A stretch of 33,592 nt of DNA, taken from Hyphomonadaceae bacterium (lineage in GTDB: Bacteria > Pseudomonadota > Alphaproteobacteria > Caulobacterales > Hyphomonadaceae). Shown here one piece after another: positions 16,120 through 24,265 of this stretch (positions are counted from its first letter, which is position 1; every line of letters starts with the position of its first letter). The notes under the pieces are model-generated. The model saw nothing but the letters and a program-made list of their open reading frames with translations, searched no databases and was not told the DNA's origin. The stretch covers positions 1 to 33,592 of the forward strand of contig CANJXY010000019.1 of NCBI GenBank assembly GCA_947478925.1. Direction: 5' to 3'. Made by a program: the position numbers and the translations under genes.

Positions 16120-17451
16120 ATGCGTGCGAGTTCTCGATCTGTCGTTCGGATCACCGGGTCGGTCCGTGCGCCAGGGGATAAATCCTGTTCCCACCGGGCG
16201 GTGATGTTGGCGGCCGTGGCAAACGGCGAATCGACCGTTACAGGGCTCCTGGAAGGCGAGGACGTCCTCAACACGGCCAAGGCGGTGAAGGCGCTGGGGG
16301 CCGGGGTAGAACGAACAGGACAGGGCGCCTGGACGATCCTGGGGGTCGGGGCGAAGGGGTTTACTTCGCCGACTACGGATCTCGATTTCGGCAATTCGGG
16401 AACCGGGGCCCGGCTGATGATGGGTCTGGTTGGTGGCCATGATGTCACCGCCCGGTTCGTTGGCGACGGCTCGCTGTCCTCGCGCCCAATGGAACGAGTG
16501 CTAAAGCCGCTGCGCGAAATGGGAGTAATTGCAGACACCGCGACGGGCGGCCGGCTGCCTGCGGTGATAAAGGGCGGAAAGCTGAAGGCGATCCGTTATT
16601 CGCCACCGGAAGCATCGGCGCAGGTGAAGTCGGCGATCATGCTGGCCGGGCTTCGCGCAGAGGGCGTAACCGTTGTCGAGGAAAAAGAGGCGACGCGCGA
16701 TCACACGGAGCGGATGCTGCGAGCGTTTGGCGTCGCGGTCGGCGTTGAGGAACGGGCGATACATGGGCCAGTTGTTTCCGTGCGAGGCGGGCAGGCATTG
16801 AATGCAATCAAAGGTGCCAAGGTCGCCGGCGATCCGTCGTCGGCTGCCTTCGCAATCGCCATGGCGCTGATCGCGGACGAAGGTGAGGCGAGCGCGACGG
16901 GTATGCTCGACAACCGGACCCGCACCGGATTTATCGACGCGGCGAAGGAGATGGGCGCAAGCCTTCGCGTTGAGGCCGACGGACAGGCGACAGGCGAGGA
17001 AACGGTGCGTGTGATTGCGGCGGCGTCGCGCCTGAAAGGCATCACGCTCGATCCGGCCTTGGTGCCCTCGATGATTGATGAGTTGCCGATCTTTGCGGTT
17101 CTGGCGGCCTTCGCCGAGGGCAAGACAAAGGTGACCGGCGCGGCCGAGCTGCGCGTCAAGGAGAGTGATCGCATCAAGGCGATTTGCGCGATGCTCACGG
17201 TAAATGGCGTTGCGGTAGAGGAACTTCCCGATGGGTTCATTGTTACGGGTCGGGGCGCGCGAGGCGTGCCCGGCGCCGGACTGGTCGAAGCCCGCCACGA
17301 TCATCGCATCGCCATGTCCGCATTGGTGATGGGATCGGCCGCGAAAGACAGCGTCACGGTCGATGACATCGCAATGATTGCAACCAGCTACCCTGAATTT
17401 TTCGATCACATGGCGACGCTGGGCGCCAATGTTGTGCAGGATGGTCAATGA
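16120..17451 (+). CDS. aroA: 3-phosphoshikimate 1-carboxyvinyltransferase (EPSP synthase)
   Basis: This is the sixth step of the shikimate pathway, joining phosphoenolpyruvate to shikimate 3-phosphate. Motifs: PGDKSCSHR near 18-26, LDFGNSGTGARL near 89-100, SAQVKSA, RDHTERML, NRTRTG and RVKESDRI. The sets GDK, SAQxK, RxHxE and NxTR are those of class II EPSP synthases such as Agrobacterium CP4. The loop that sets glyphosate response reads GNSGT, with Gly at about 94, not the Ala found in CP4 (GNAAT). The start is uncertain: ATG 16120 with a distant AAGG, or GTG 16090 with none. It overlaps cmk by 4 bp (ATGA), so translation is coupled. Confidence 0.95.
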   Translation: MRASSRSVVRITGSVRAPGDKSCSHRAVMLAAVANGESTVTGLLEGEDVLNTAKAVKALGAGVERTGQGAWTILGVGAKGFTSPTTDLDFGNSGTGARLMMGLVGGHDVTARFVGDGSLSSRPMERVLKPLREMGVIADTATGGRLPAVIKGGKLKAIRYSPPEASAQVKSAIMLAGLRAEGVTVVEEKEATRDHTERMLRAFGVAVGVEERAIHGPVVSVRGGQALNAIKGAKVAGDPSSAAFAIAMALIADEGEASATGMLDNRTRTGFIDAAKEMGASLRVEADGQATGEETVRVIAAASRLKGITLDPALVPSMIDELPIFAVLAAFAEGKTKVTGAAELRVKESDRIKAICAMLTVNGVAVEELPDGFIVTGRGARGVPGAGLVEARHDHRIAMSALVMGSAAKDSVTVDDIAMIATSYPEFFDHMATLGANVVQDGQ

Positions 17452-18113
17452 TCATCGCGCTCGATGGCACGACATCGTCAGGCAAAGGCACGCTGGCAAA
17501 ACGCCTGGCTGCTTACTACCACCTGCCACATCTGGACACCGGATTGCTGTATCGCGCGGTGGCAAAATCGGCGCTGAATAAGGGTATCGATTTTGCGGAC
17601 GAACGCGAATGCGCGCTGCTGGCGGCGCATATCGACCTGGCGGAGTTCGATGAACGGGAACTGAGAAGCGCGGGCGTCGGCGCTGCAGCCTCGGTGGTCG
17701 CTTCGCTTGCCGCGGTTCGGCGAGCTTTGTTCGAATTGCAGCGGAAATTTGCGCAACAGAAGGTCGGCGCAGTTCTCGATGGCCGCGATATCGGGACGGT
17801 GATTGCGCCGGATGCCGACGTGAAATTGTGGGTGGACGCCTCCGTGGAAGAGCGCGCCCGACGCCGTTTCAAGGAGTTGTCTTCCATGGGGGAGAGCGTG
17901 ACGGAGCAAAACGTCCTTCTGCAGCTGGAAGAGCGCGACGCACGCGATGCCCAGCGCAAGGATGCGCCGATGAAACCGGCGGACGATGCGGTCTGGATCG
18001 ATACCACGCGGATGGATCCGGATGCGTGTCTCGCCAAGGCGATCGAGATCGTCGAGGCGCACAAGCTGGCGCCGAAAGAGAAGAAGGCGCCGGCCAGGAA
18101 GCCGAAGTCCTAA
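17448..18113 (+). CDS. cmk: cytidylate kinase
   Basis: The enzyme phosphorylates CMP and dCMP to the diphosphates in the cytoplasm. It has the P-loop GTTSSGKGT at about 7-15, the substrate segment LDTGLLYRA, GAVLDGRDIGTVIAPDAD, and the LID-region Arg-rich segment RARRRFKEL followed by ERDARDAQR. The 221-residue length is normal. The C-terminal tail is Lys/Pro-rich (APKEKKAPARKPKS), beyond the usual fold. Its ATG overlaps the aroA stop; aroA-cmk (often followed by rpsA) is a common alphaproteobacterial order, but here rpsA is absent and a convergent gene follows with a 4-bp overlap. Confidence 0.95.
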   Translation: MIIALDGTTSSGKGTLAKRLAAYYHLPHLDTGLLYRAVAKSALNKGIDFADERECALLAAHIDLAEFDERELRSAGVGAAASVVASLAAVRRALFELQRKFAQQKVGAVLDGRDIGTVIAPDADVKLWVDASVEERARRRFKELSSMGESVTEQNVLLQLEERDARDAQRKDAPMKPADDAVWIDTTRMDPDACLAKAIEIVEAHKLAPKEKKAPARKPKS

Positions 18114-19249
18114 CCTCCCACAACGGCCCGCTGGACATCGCCCGGCAGTTGTCCCGACATGCCTTCGAGCGTTGTGTTGGTGAGGTTCACGATCGTGAGC
18201 TTGCGTGTGGGATCGACGAACCAGGAATGGCCCCAGACGCCGCCCCATTGCCAGGAGCCGGGCGACAGCGCGGAGCCCGAAGCCGCGGGATCAAGCAGGA
18301 TTGAGCCGCCGAAACCGAACGCCGTGTTGCCCGTCGGATCGAACAGGATGCGGAGCGCGCCGATCTGGTTCGACATCATCTGCTGCGTCGAGGCTTCCGA
18401 TAGGATCGGGCCGCCGCCGGAGCGGATCGTATCGAGCAGGCGCACGACATCGAGCGCCTTGCCGTTCATGCAGCCGCCACCGCCCTGAAAGGCGTTGCGG
18501 TTGAAGGCGCGGGACGTGCCGAGGTTGATCGGGGCGCAGCCGGGAACGAAAGCTTGCTTGAAGTTGTCGCCGATCCGGACGGGCTCGGGTGCGGCGTTGG
18601 AATAGGGCTGCACAAGGCGGTTAGGGTCGGTCACGTGGAAGGACGTGTCGGACATGCCCATCGGGCCGAGAACATATCTTTGCACGGCGCCTTCGACATC
18701 CGTGCCTTCGGCCTTCGCCATCACGGCGCCGAGCACGTCGATAGCGACCGAGTAGAGCCACGCCGCGCCGGGAGGGAAGGTGAGACCTGCCCGCACCATG
18801 CGGCTGAGATTGTCTTCCATGGTGAAGTCGCCGTCGATACCGGCAGAAACAGGGATGGCGTTGTAGGGGCCGTCCGGCGGCTGAAGGAAATCGTAGGAGA
18901 GGCCAGCCGTGTGCGTTAGCAGGTGACGGATCGTGATGGTCGGTGTTGAGCCGTCCGGCGCTTTCGGCTTGAAGTCGGACAGGAAGTCCGTGACGGGCGT
19001 GTCGAGCTTGAACTTGCCGGCTTCGATCATCGCCATCGCGGCGGCGGTGACGATCGGCTTTGAGATCGAAGCGAGGCGGAAGATCGCATCTTCCTTCATC
19101 GGTACGCCAGCCTCGCGGTCGGCCATGCCGTAAGCTCTGAGGTGAGCGAACTGTCCATCCTGCATCACGGCAATGACGGCGCCGACAATGCGCTTCTCAT
19201 TGATGGCGGACTGAACGGCGGCGTCGACGCGTGTGGAGATGTTTGTCAT
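18110..19249 (-). CDS. serine beta-lactamase/esterase-family hydrolase
   Basis: This 379-residue member of the beta-lactamase (penicillin-binding-protein-like) family has the nucleophile motif SISK at 61-64, a YSV tyrosine motif in AWLYSVAIDVLG, and a C-terminal WGHSWFVDP segment in the position of the KTG/HxG box. No signal peptide is evident, so a cytoplasmic esterase or peptidase of the EstB/class C-like group is more likely than a periplasmic beta-lactamase. The substrate is unknown. No Shine-Dalgarno precedes the ATG. Its stop overlaps the cmk stop by 4 bp, convergent. The gene diverges from argD, 219 bp away. Confidence 0.88.
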   Translation of the reverse strand: MTNISTRVDAAVQSAINEKRIVGAVIAVMQDGQFAHLRAYGMADREAGVPMKEDAIFRLASISKPIVTAAAMAMIEAGKFKLDTPVTDFLSDFKPKAPDGSTPTITIRHLLTHTAGLSYDFLQPPDGPYNAIPVSAGIDGDFTMEDNLSRMVRAGLTFPPGAAWLYSVAIDVLGAVMAKAEGTDVEGAVQRYVLGPMGMSDTSFHVTDPNRLVQPYSNAAPEPVRIGDNFKQAFVPGCAPINLGTSRAFNRNAFQGGGGCMNGKALDVVRLLDTIRSGGGPILSEASTQQMMSNQIGALRILFDPTGNTAFGFGGSILLDPAASGSALSPGSWQWGGVWGHSWFVDPTRKLTIVNLTNTTLEGMSGQLPGDVQRAVVGG

Positions 19250-19360
19250 GGGAGGACGATGACTTTTTGGGTGATTTTGTCCAGAGCGGATACGCGGAGG
19301 CGATCCCTGGCGGCGGGCTGCGGATCGGGCCTTGCCGTAGCGCCAAATCGCGCATTTTCA

Positions 19361-19389
19361 TTGACATAGGGTGCAACGCGCCCCATTGA
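19361..19389 (+). promoter_or_regulatory. possible argD promoter
   Basis: A perfect TTGACA at 19361-19366 is followed after 17 nt by CATTGA (19384-19389), 80 bp before the argD ATG. The -10 is a weak match to TATAAT. No ARG-box-like palindrome was recognised beside it. Confidence 0.35.
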
Positions 19390-19468
19390 GCGCGCTTTCT
19401 GAAATGGCCCTTGAACAAGGTCTGGAGTCGTCTTTCCCACCGCCGGCGTTACTCAAGGAGATACGCCC

Positions 19469-20659
19469 ATGTCGAACGCAGTGCTTCCCGTCTACGGCCC
19501 GAGCCCGGTCGTCTTCGAGCGAGGCGAAGGCGTGCGCATGTATGACGACAAGGGCAAGCCGTATCTCGACTTCATCGCCGGTATCGCAGTCAACGCGCTG
19601 GGTCATTGCCATCCCGTTCTGGTGAAGGCGCTGTCGGACCAAGCGAATAAGCTGTGGCACACGTCGAACATGTTTCGCGTGCCCGGGCAGGAGCGGCTGG
19701 CGCAGCGCTATGTCGACCTGACATTCGCGGACTATGCGTTCTTCACCAACTCGGGCGCGGAATCGATCGAGGGCTGCATCAAGATCGCGCGTCGCTATCA
19801 CTGGGCGAAAGGCGACACGGACCGGATCGGCATCCTGTCGTTCGAGGGGTCATTCCACGGGCGTACGCTGGGAGGCATCAGCGCCGGCGCGCAGGAGAAG
19901 TATCGCGAGGGCTTTGGTCCGCGTATCCAGGGTTTCCGCTCGATCCCGTTCGGCGATCATGAAGCGCTGAAACGTGCGATCAAGGAGCCCGACCTCGCGG
20001 CGGTGATCATCGAGCCTGTGCAGGGCGAGGGTGGTGTGCGCGAAGTGCCCGAGCAGTGTCTGCAGGGCCTGCGTAAACTGTGCGATGAGCACGGCGTGCT
20101 GCTGATATATGACGAGATCCAGTGCGGTGCAGGACGGACGGGGCAACTGTTCCATCACCAATGGGTGAAGGATGCGGAGCCGGATCTGCTCGCTGCAGCC
20201 AAGGGCATTGGCGGCGGCTTTCCGATGGGGATGATCCTGTCGAGTGAGAAGGCGGCGTCAGGCATGGCCAAGGGCGTGCACGGCACGACATTCGGAGGCG
20301 GGCCCCTGGCGATGGCGGTCGGCAATGCCGTGCTCGACGTCGTGACGGGCGACGGATTCCTGGAGCAGGTGCGCCGCGTTGCGGGCACGATGCAGCAGGG
20401 AATGGAGAGCCTCAAAGGCCGCTATCCCGAACTGGTCAAGGACATCACGGGGCGGGGTCTGCTCCGCGGGCTCAAGATGCGCGACGATCCGCTGCCGCTG
20501 CGGGGCAAGCTGTCGGATCGCGGTCTGTTGGTCGGTACTGCGGGCAACAACACGCTGCGCCTCGCGCCGCCGCTGATTGTCACCGAGGACGATGTGCGCG
20601 AAGCGATCGACATCATCGATCAGCAGTTCGCCACCATGATGACGGCCGCCGGCTCGTAA
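19469..20659 (+). CDS. argD: acetylornithine aminotransferase
   Basis: This PLP enzyme of arginine synthesis converts N-acetylglutamate semialdehyde to N-acetylornithine; some also act in lysine synthesis. It is a class III aminotransferase with [18 protein letters not shown] at the N-terminus, [12 protein letters not shown], the PLP Asp in [15 protein letters not shown], and the Schiff-base Lys in [13 protein letters not shown]. The 396-residue length is standard. The start has AAGGAG 8 nt upstream. argF begins 12 bp after its stop, so the two form an operon, as is usual in alphaproteobacteria, where hslO commonly comes next. Confidence 0.95.
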   Translation: MSNAVLPVYGPSPVVFERGEGVRMYDDKGKPYLDFIAGIAVNALGHCHPVLVKALSDQANKLWHTSNMFRVPGQERLAQRYVDLTFADYAFFTNSGAESIEGCIKIARRYHWAKGDTDRIGILSFEGSFHGRTLGGISAGAQEKYREGFGPRIQGFRSIPFGDHEALKRAIKEPDLAAVIIEPVQGEGGVREVPEQCLQGLRKLCDEHGVLLIYDEIQCGAGRTGQLFHHQWVKDAEPDLLAAAKGIGGGFPMGMILSSEKAASGMAKGVHGTTFGGGPLAMAVGNAVLDVVTGDGFLEQVRRVAGTMQQGMESLKGRYPELVKDITGRGLLRGLKMRDDPLPLRGKLSDRGLLVGTAGNNTLRLAPPLIVTEDDVREAIDIIDQQFATMMTAAGS

Positions 20660-20670
20660 AGGTCGAGATC

Positions 20671-21588
20671 ATGAGACATTTTCTGGATCTGTGGCCGCTC
20701 CCGTCAACGGAGCTGAGGTCGATTCTGGACAACGCCAAGTCACGCAAGGCGGCGCGCAAGGAATTGCCGAGGGGCGCAGCCGATCGCGATGCGCCGCTGG
20801 CAGGGCATACACTGGCGATGATATTCGAGAAGAACTCGACGCGGACCCGCGTGAGTTTCGACATGGCGATCCGGCAGCTGGGTGGCTCGTCGCTCATCCT
20901 GACTTCGTCGGACTCGCAAATCAGCCGAGGCGAGAGCATCGAGGATACGGCGCGGGTGCTCTCGCGATACGTCGATGCGGTGATGATGCGCGCGAACCGG
21001 CATGCCGACGTGCTGGCATTCGCGGAGGCGGCCGGCGTGCCGGTGATCAACGGGCTGACGGACAAATCGCATCCCTGCCAGATCATCGCGGACTTGCAGA
21101 CCCTGGAAGAGGCGGGCGTCCAGCTTGCGGGCGCACGCATAGCGTGGGTGGGTGATGGCAACAACATGGCCAACACATTCATCCATGGCGCGCCGAAGTT
21201 CGGCTATTCGCTCGCGGTGGCGACGCCGGGTGGCTATGACCCTGACATGGGCGATGTAGAGCGGGCGCGGGGCGAACAAGGGCGCATCGATCTATATCGC
21301 GATCCGAAGCAGGCTGTGGCCGGGGCGGATGTTGTCGTCGCTGACACGTTCGTTTCGATGGGCGACAAGGACGCGGACAAGAGGCTGACCGATCTCGGCG
21401 CCTACAAGGTGAGCGGCGAGTTGATGCAGCTGGCCAATGGCGGCGCGAAATTCTTGCACTGCCTGCCGGCGCATCGCGGCGAGGAAGTTGACGCGGACGT
21501 CATCGATGGCCCGCAGTCGCTTGTGTTCGATGAAGCCGAGAACCGGCTGCACGCGCAGAAGGCGATCCTGGAGTGGTGTTTCCGATAG
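20671..21588 (+). CDS. argF: ornithine carbamoyltransferase
   Basis: The enzyme makes citrulline from ornithine and carbamoyl phosphate. The carbamoyl-phosphate loop is [10 protein letters not shown], followed by [31 protein letters not shown] for ornithine binding, and [11 protein letters not shown] with the catalytic Cys. The 305-residue length is normal. AAAGG lies 8 nt before the ATG. It is translated just after argD. Downstream, the expected hslO is displaced by the LysR remnant and the folE-BLUF group. Confidence 0.95.
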   Translation: MRHFLDLWPLPSTELRSILDNAKSRKAARKELPRGAADRDAPLAGHTLAMIFEKNSTRTRVSFDMAIRQLGGSSLILTSSDSQISRGESIEDTARVLSRYVDAVMMRANRHADVLAFAEAAGVPVINGLTDKSHPCQIIADLQTLEEAGVQLAGARIAWVGDGNNMANTFIHGAPKFGYSLAVATPGGYDPDMGDVERARGEQGRIDLYRDPKQAVAGADVVVADTFVSMGDKDADKRLTDLGAYKVSGELMQLANGGAKFLHCLPAHRGEEVDADVIDGPQSLVFDEAENRLHAQKAILEWCFR

Positions 21589-21652
21589 ATCGGTGCACAC
21601 GCCCTCGTCCTCCGAGACGGCCTTCGGGCCCACCAGCATGAGGACGGGGCCG

Positions 21653-21907
21653 ATTGAACGTGGCTTGGCGATTGATCGGTTTCTGGTGTTTAACCGCACG
21701 TCGTTTATCCTCGATGCCGCGGTGCAGACGCTCGGGTTCGCCATGGCTCCAGAGGATGTTGTGCAGTTCTTGATCGCCGCAGGCAAACGCAAGCGCGTGC
21801 TAAAGGACTGGTGCGAGCCCTTTCCCGGATATCATCTTTGCTATCCCAGCCGCCGACAGGCATCGCCGGCTTTGGGGCTGATGGTGGAGGCGTTGCGGCA
21901 CAAGTGA
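21653..21907 (+). pseudogene. C-terminal remnant of a LysR-family regulator
   Basis: About 84 codons in one frame match the end of a LysR substrate-binding domain: FLVFNRTSFILDAAVQTLGF (the LVFND...LDAAL.GLG block), APEDVVQFLIAAGK, then LKDWCEPFPGYHLCYPSRRQ and the final ALGLMVEALRHK. That wording is typical of the LysR last strand-helix ([21 protein letters not shown]). The DNA-binding half and most of the effector domain are absent, and the preceding 60 bp are not coding. It sits between argF and the convergent BLUF gene, so it may mark the edge of an insertion or deletion. Confidence 0.75.
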
Positions 21908-21916
21908 CGTGCTGGC

Positions 21917-22345
21917 CTACTCCCCGCGTCCCACGATCGAGGCCGAGGCGACGAGTTCGCCCAGCAAGGACAGCGTGGCGGAGCCGGAGGCGTCGAACGG
22001 GTCGAGTTCGGCGCGCTTAAAGTATTTCAGGAGTACGCTGGGATTCACACGGGAGAGATCGACGCGGCCCATGGTCCAGCTGCCGAACTGGCGCTGGCTG
22101 ATTTCGTCATAGGCCAGCAGGCGGACATTCTGGTGACGGGGGTCGCGCACGATGGCGTTGTAGAGGTCACACACTTCATCGCGTCCGCCTTCGAGCAACT
22201 GGATGAAGACGTCGTTCGATACGCAGAGCATGCCGGTTATGCCCTTGGTCGGATTGTTGCGGCGCGACTGAACGAGGATCTCATCGAGGATGGCGGCGCC
22301 GGTCCCGGCGGCGGCGCGGCTGGCATAGAGGCAGCGTACGAGCAT
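21917..22345 (-). CDS. BLUF-domain blue-light photoreceptor
   Basis: The 142-residue protein is a short BLUF protein (blue light using FAD). The key residues are all present: Tyr7 in CLYAS, Asn30/31 in RRNNPTKGITGML, Gln49 in VFIQLLEGG, and Trp90 and Met92 in GSWTMG. These form the hydrogen-bond network that switches on illumination. After the domain comes a 40-50 residue C-terminal helical extension and no enzymatic output domain, so it should signal by protein contact. It starts 5 bp after the folE stop on the same strand, with AAAGG about 9 nt upstream inside the folE end, so it is cotranscribed with folE and perhaps the SDR gene. Confidence 0.92.
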   Translation of the reverse strand: MLVRCLYASRAAAGTGAAILDEILVQSRRNNPTKGITGMLCVSNDVFIQLLEGGRDEVCDLYNAIVRDPRHQNVRLLAYDEISQRQFGSWTMGRVDLSRVNPSVLLKYFKRAELDPFDASGSATLSLLGELVASASIVGRGE

Positions 22346-22350
22346 GAGGA

Positions 22351-23073
22351 TCAGCCTTTGAGATTCAGGAGAGAGAGGAATTCGCGGCGCAGCGTGTGAT
22401 CCTTGAGGAAGGAGCCGCGCATCACCGAGTTGATCATCTTCGTCTCGTTGTCGCGCACGCCGCGCCAGTGCATGCAGAAATGGTCGGCCTCCATAACCAC
22501 GGCGAGGCCATCGGGGCGGACCTTGTCGATCAGCAGTTCAGCCATTTGCGTGATGGCTTCTTCCTGGATCTGCGGACGCGACATGATCCATTCGGCGAGG
22601 CGCGAGTATTTAGACAGACCGATCAGGTTGGAGTGCTCGTTCGGCATCAGGCCGATCCAGAGCCGGCCCATGATCGGACAGAAATGGTGGCTGCAGGCGC
22701 TGCGCACCGTGATCGGACCTACGATCATCAACTCGTTAAGGGACGACGCGTTGGGGAACTCCGTGACCGGAGGCACGGGCGTATAGCGGCCGTGGAAGAC
22801 CTCGGTGAGGTACATCTTGGCGACGCGCTTCGCCGTCTCGCGCGTGTTGTGGTCGCTGGTGGTATCGATCACCAGGCTTTCCAGCACGCCCTTCATCTTC
22901 TCCTCGACCTCGGCCTGCAGGGCTTCGAGATCTCCGGCTTCCAGGAAGGCTGAGATGTTGTCGTTGGCGTGGAAGCGCCGCTTTGCCTTCTTGATGCGCG
23001 CCCGGATCCGGGCCGACACCGGCGCGTCGGCCGATGTCTCCGCCTTTGGGGGCGTCTTGGTGCTGTCGGCCAT
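22351..23073 (-). CDS. folE: GTP cyclohydrolase I
   Basis: FolE converts GTP to 7,8-dihydroneopterin triphosphate, the entry to folate and pterins. The catalytic core is complete: CSHHFCPIMGRLWIGL carries the zinc Cys and His, SKYSRLAEWIMSRPQIQEEAITQMAE is the conserved helix, and the second zinc Cys is in ADHFCMHWRGV. The N-terminus is extended by about 45 polar residues (Lys/Arg-rich, then HANDNISAFLEAG). The start at 23073 (MADSTKT) is preferred over 23082, where AAAGG directly abuts the ATG. It lies downstream of the SDR (65-bp gap) and 5 bp upstream of the BLUF gene. The CSHHFCP wording is unlike the more usual CEHH form and may indicate a paralogue. Confidence 0.92.
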   Translation of the reverse strand: MADSTKTPPKAETSADAPVSARIRARIKKAKRRFHANDNISAFLEAGDLEALQAEVEEKMKGVLESLVIDTTSDHNTRETAKRVAKMYLTEVFHGRYTPVPPVTEFPNASSLNELMIVGPITVRSACSHHFCPIMGRLWIGLMPNEHSNLIGLSKYSRLAEWIMSRPQIQEEAITQMAELLIDKVRPDGLAVVMEADHFCMHWRGVRDNETKMINSVMRGSFLKDHTLRREFLSLLNLKG

Positions 23074-23138
23074 CCTGACCATCCTTTACTGGGACCGGGC
23101 TGTCGTGAGCGAATGTGCGCCCGGTTCCGACTGCTGTT

Positions 23139-23870
23139 CTAAGGGCTGATTTCCTGTCCGTCCCACCCAAAAAGACGGCCGGAGTTCTGGGGGCCGAGTT
23201 TGTCGAGTACGGCGAGCAGATGATTGGCGGCGTCTTCGGGCGTGCACAGGCGCTCCGCCGGCACGCCGGCCTGGAAAGGTTTCGAGAGCGGCGTGTCGAC
23301 GGTTCCGGGATGAAGCGCCACGCAGACCAGTTCGGGATGCGTACGCGTCAATTCAATGGCGATCGTCCGGATCAGCATGTTGAGCGCGGCCTTTGAGGCG
23401 CGATAGCTATGCCAGCCGCCGAGGCGATTGTCGGAGATCGAGCCGACTTTGGCCGACAGCGCGGCGAAGAGCGTGCGGCGCATGCGCGGCATGCGGGGAA
23501 GCACGTGGCGCGCCATCAGGGTCGGGCCGATCGCGTTGATGGCGAAAGCTTCCTGCAGGGCCTGGCTCGCAATCGCGCGCAAAGATTTCTCCGGCGTCAG
23601 GCCAGGGCCGTGAAGGCGACCGGTCGCGACAAGGATTAGGTCTGGGGCGCCGATCAGGTCAGCCGCGGCCTCAAGCGAGGCTTCGTCGGAAAGATCGAAC
23701 AGGAACCCGGATACCTTGGGCGACGGGTGGGTCATGGTCTGGCGCGAACCGGCGTGAATGCCCGCGCATCGCGGATCGGCATCAAGCGCCGCGACCAGCG
23801 CCCTGCCGATGCCGCCTGACGCCCCGAACACGGCGGCGCAATAGCCATCCGGGAGCGATGTGAGCGTCAT
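23139..23870 (-). CDS. short-chain dehydrogenase/reductase
   Basis: The 243-residue SDR binds NAD(P) through FGASGGIG (15-22) and has the catalytic YRASK, with an upstream Ser in the LSAKVGSISDN segment. The later HPGTVDTPLSKPF resembles the CsgA/C-factor-like SDR group. The substrate is unknown. Comparable SDRs occur beside cryptochrome/photolyase and DUF2256 genes in other bacteria (from memory). AAGG lies 6 nt before the ATG, within a 29-codon upstream frame (MTAMSLRNALVIRQHPSAGS...) whose TGA overlaps this ATG, which may couple translation. It heads the SDR-folE-BLUF group. Confidence 0.88.
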   Translation of the reverse strand: MTLTSLPDGYCAAVFGASGGIGRALVAALDADPRCAGIHAGSRQTMTHPSPKVSGFLFDLSDEASLEAAADLIGAPDLILVATGRLHGPGLTPEKSLRAIASQALQEAFAINAIGPTLMARHVLPRMPRMRRTLFAALSAKVGSISDNRLGGWHSYRASKAALNMLIRTIAIELTRTHPELVCVALHPGTVDTPLSKPFQAGVPAERLCTPEDAANHLLAVLDKLGPQNSGRLFGWDGQEISP

Positions 23871-24018
23871 TCAGCGCCTTGCTCAGCGCGCGGGACCGAT
23901 CCGGCGCTGGGGTGCTGTCGTATGACAAGGGCGTTGCGAAGGCTCATGGCAGTCATACGCGCGGGACGGCCTGGGGGTTTAACCCGGACGGGCAATACTT
24001 GATGGCGTGAGGCGGCGG
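23871..24018. promoter_or_regulatory. divergent control region between SDR and DUF2256 genes
   Basis: These 148 bp must promote both directions. They contain a near-palindrome TGTCGTATGACA (23916-23927), its core again in inverted orientation as GTCATACG (23952-23959), and a separate palindrome GGGTTTAACCC (23975-23985). On the plus strand CGATCC (23897-23902) stands exactly 18 nt before TATGAC (23921-23926), loosely like an extracytoplasmic-function (ECF) sigma promoter. No classical -35/-10 pair is clear. Which regulator binds is unknown. Confidence 0.4.
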
Positions 24019-24207
24019 ATGAGCAGAAACGGCTGCGACAAACCGACCCCGAGACGGACGGCCAAGGCCAACCTGCCGTCGAAACCGTGTGCAGGATGCA
24101 GTCGGCCGTTCTCCTGGCGCAAGAAATGGGAGCGTTGCTGGGACGAGGTTCGGTTCTGCTCGGATCGCTGCAAGCGGGACTATCGCGGGGCGCCCCGACC
24201 CGGTTGA
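24019..24207 (+). CDS. DUF2256 domain protein
   Basis: The 62-residue protein has the DUF2256 pattern: [20 protein letters not shown], then [16 protein letters not shown]. Four cysteines in two pairs (CAGC and C-SDR-C) probably bind zinc. DUF2256 proteins are of unknown function and are frequently encoded next to cryptochrome/photolyase-family genes, none of which is in this window. The start at 24019 has GAGG 6 nt upstream; the frame opens 4 codons earlier without one. It diverges from the SDR gene and lies 58 bp upstream of hslO on the same strand. Confidence 0.9.
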   Translation: MSRNGCDKPTPRRTAKANLPSKPCAGCSRPFSWRKKWERCWDEVRFCSDRCKRDYRGAPRPG

Positions 24208-24265
24208 ACGGGCGCAGCGTCATCCCCATTTGGCGCGCATGTCCTTACATGCTAGCTCCCCCGAA

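Noticed and set aside
16005-16538. N-terminal extension of the FYDLG protein to 347 residues
   Set aside because: The extension is antisense to aroA; the TTG at 16004 has an SD and gives the normal family N-terminus.
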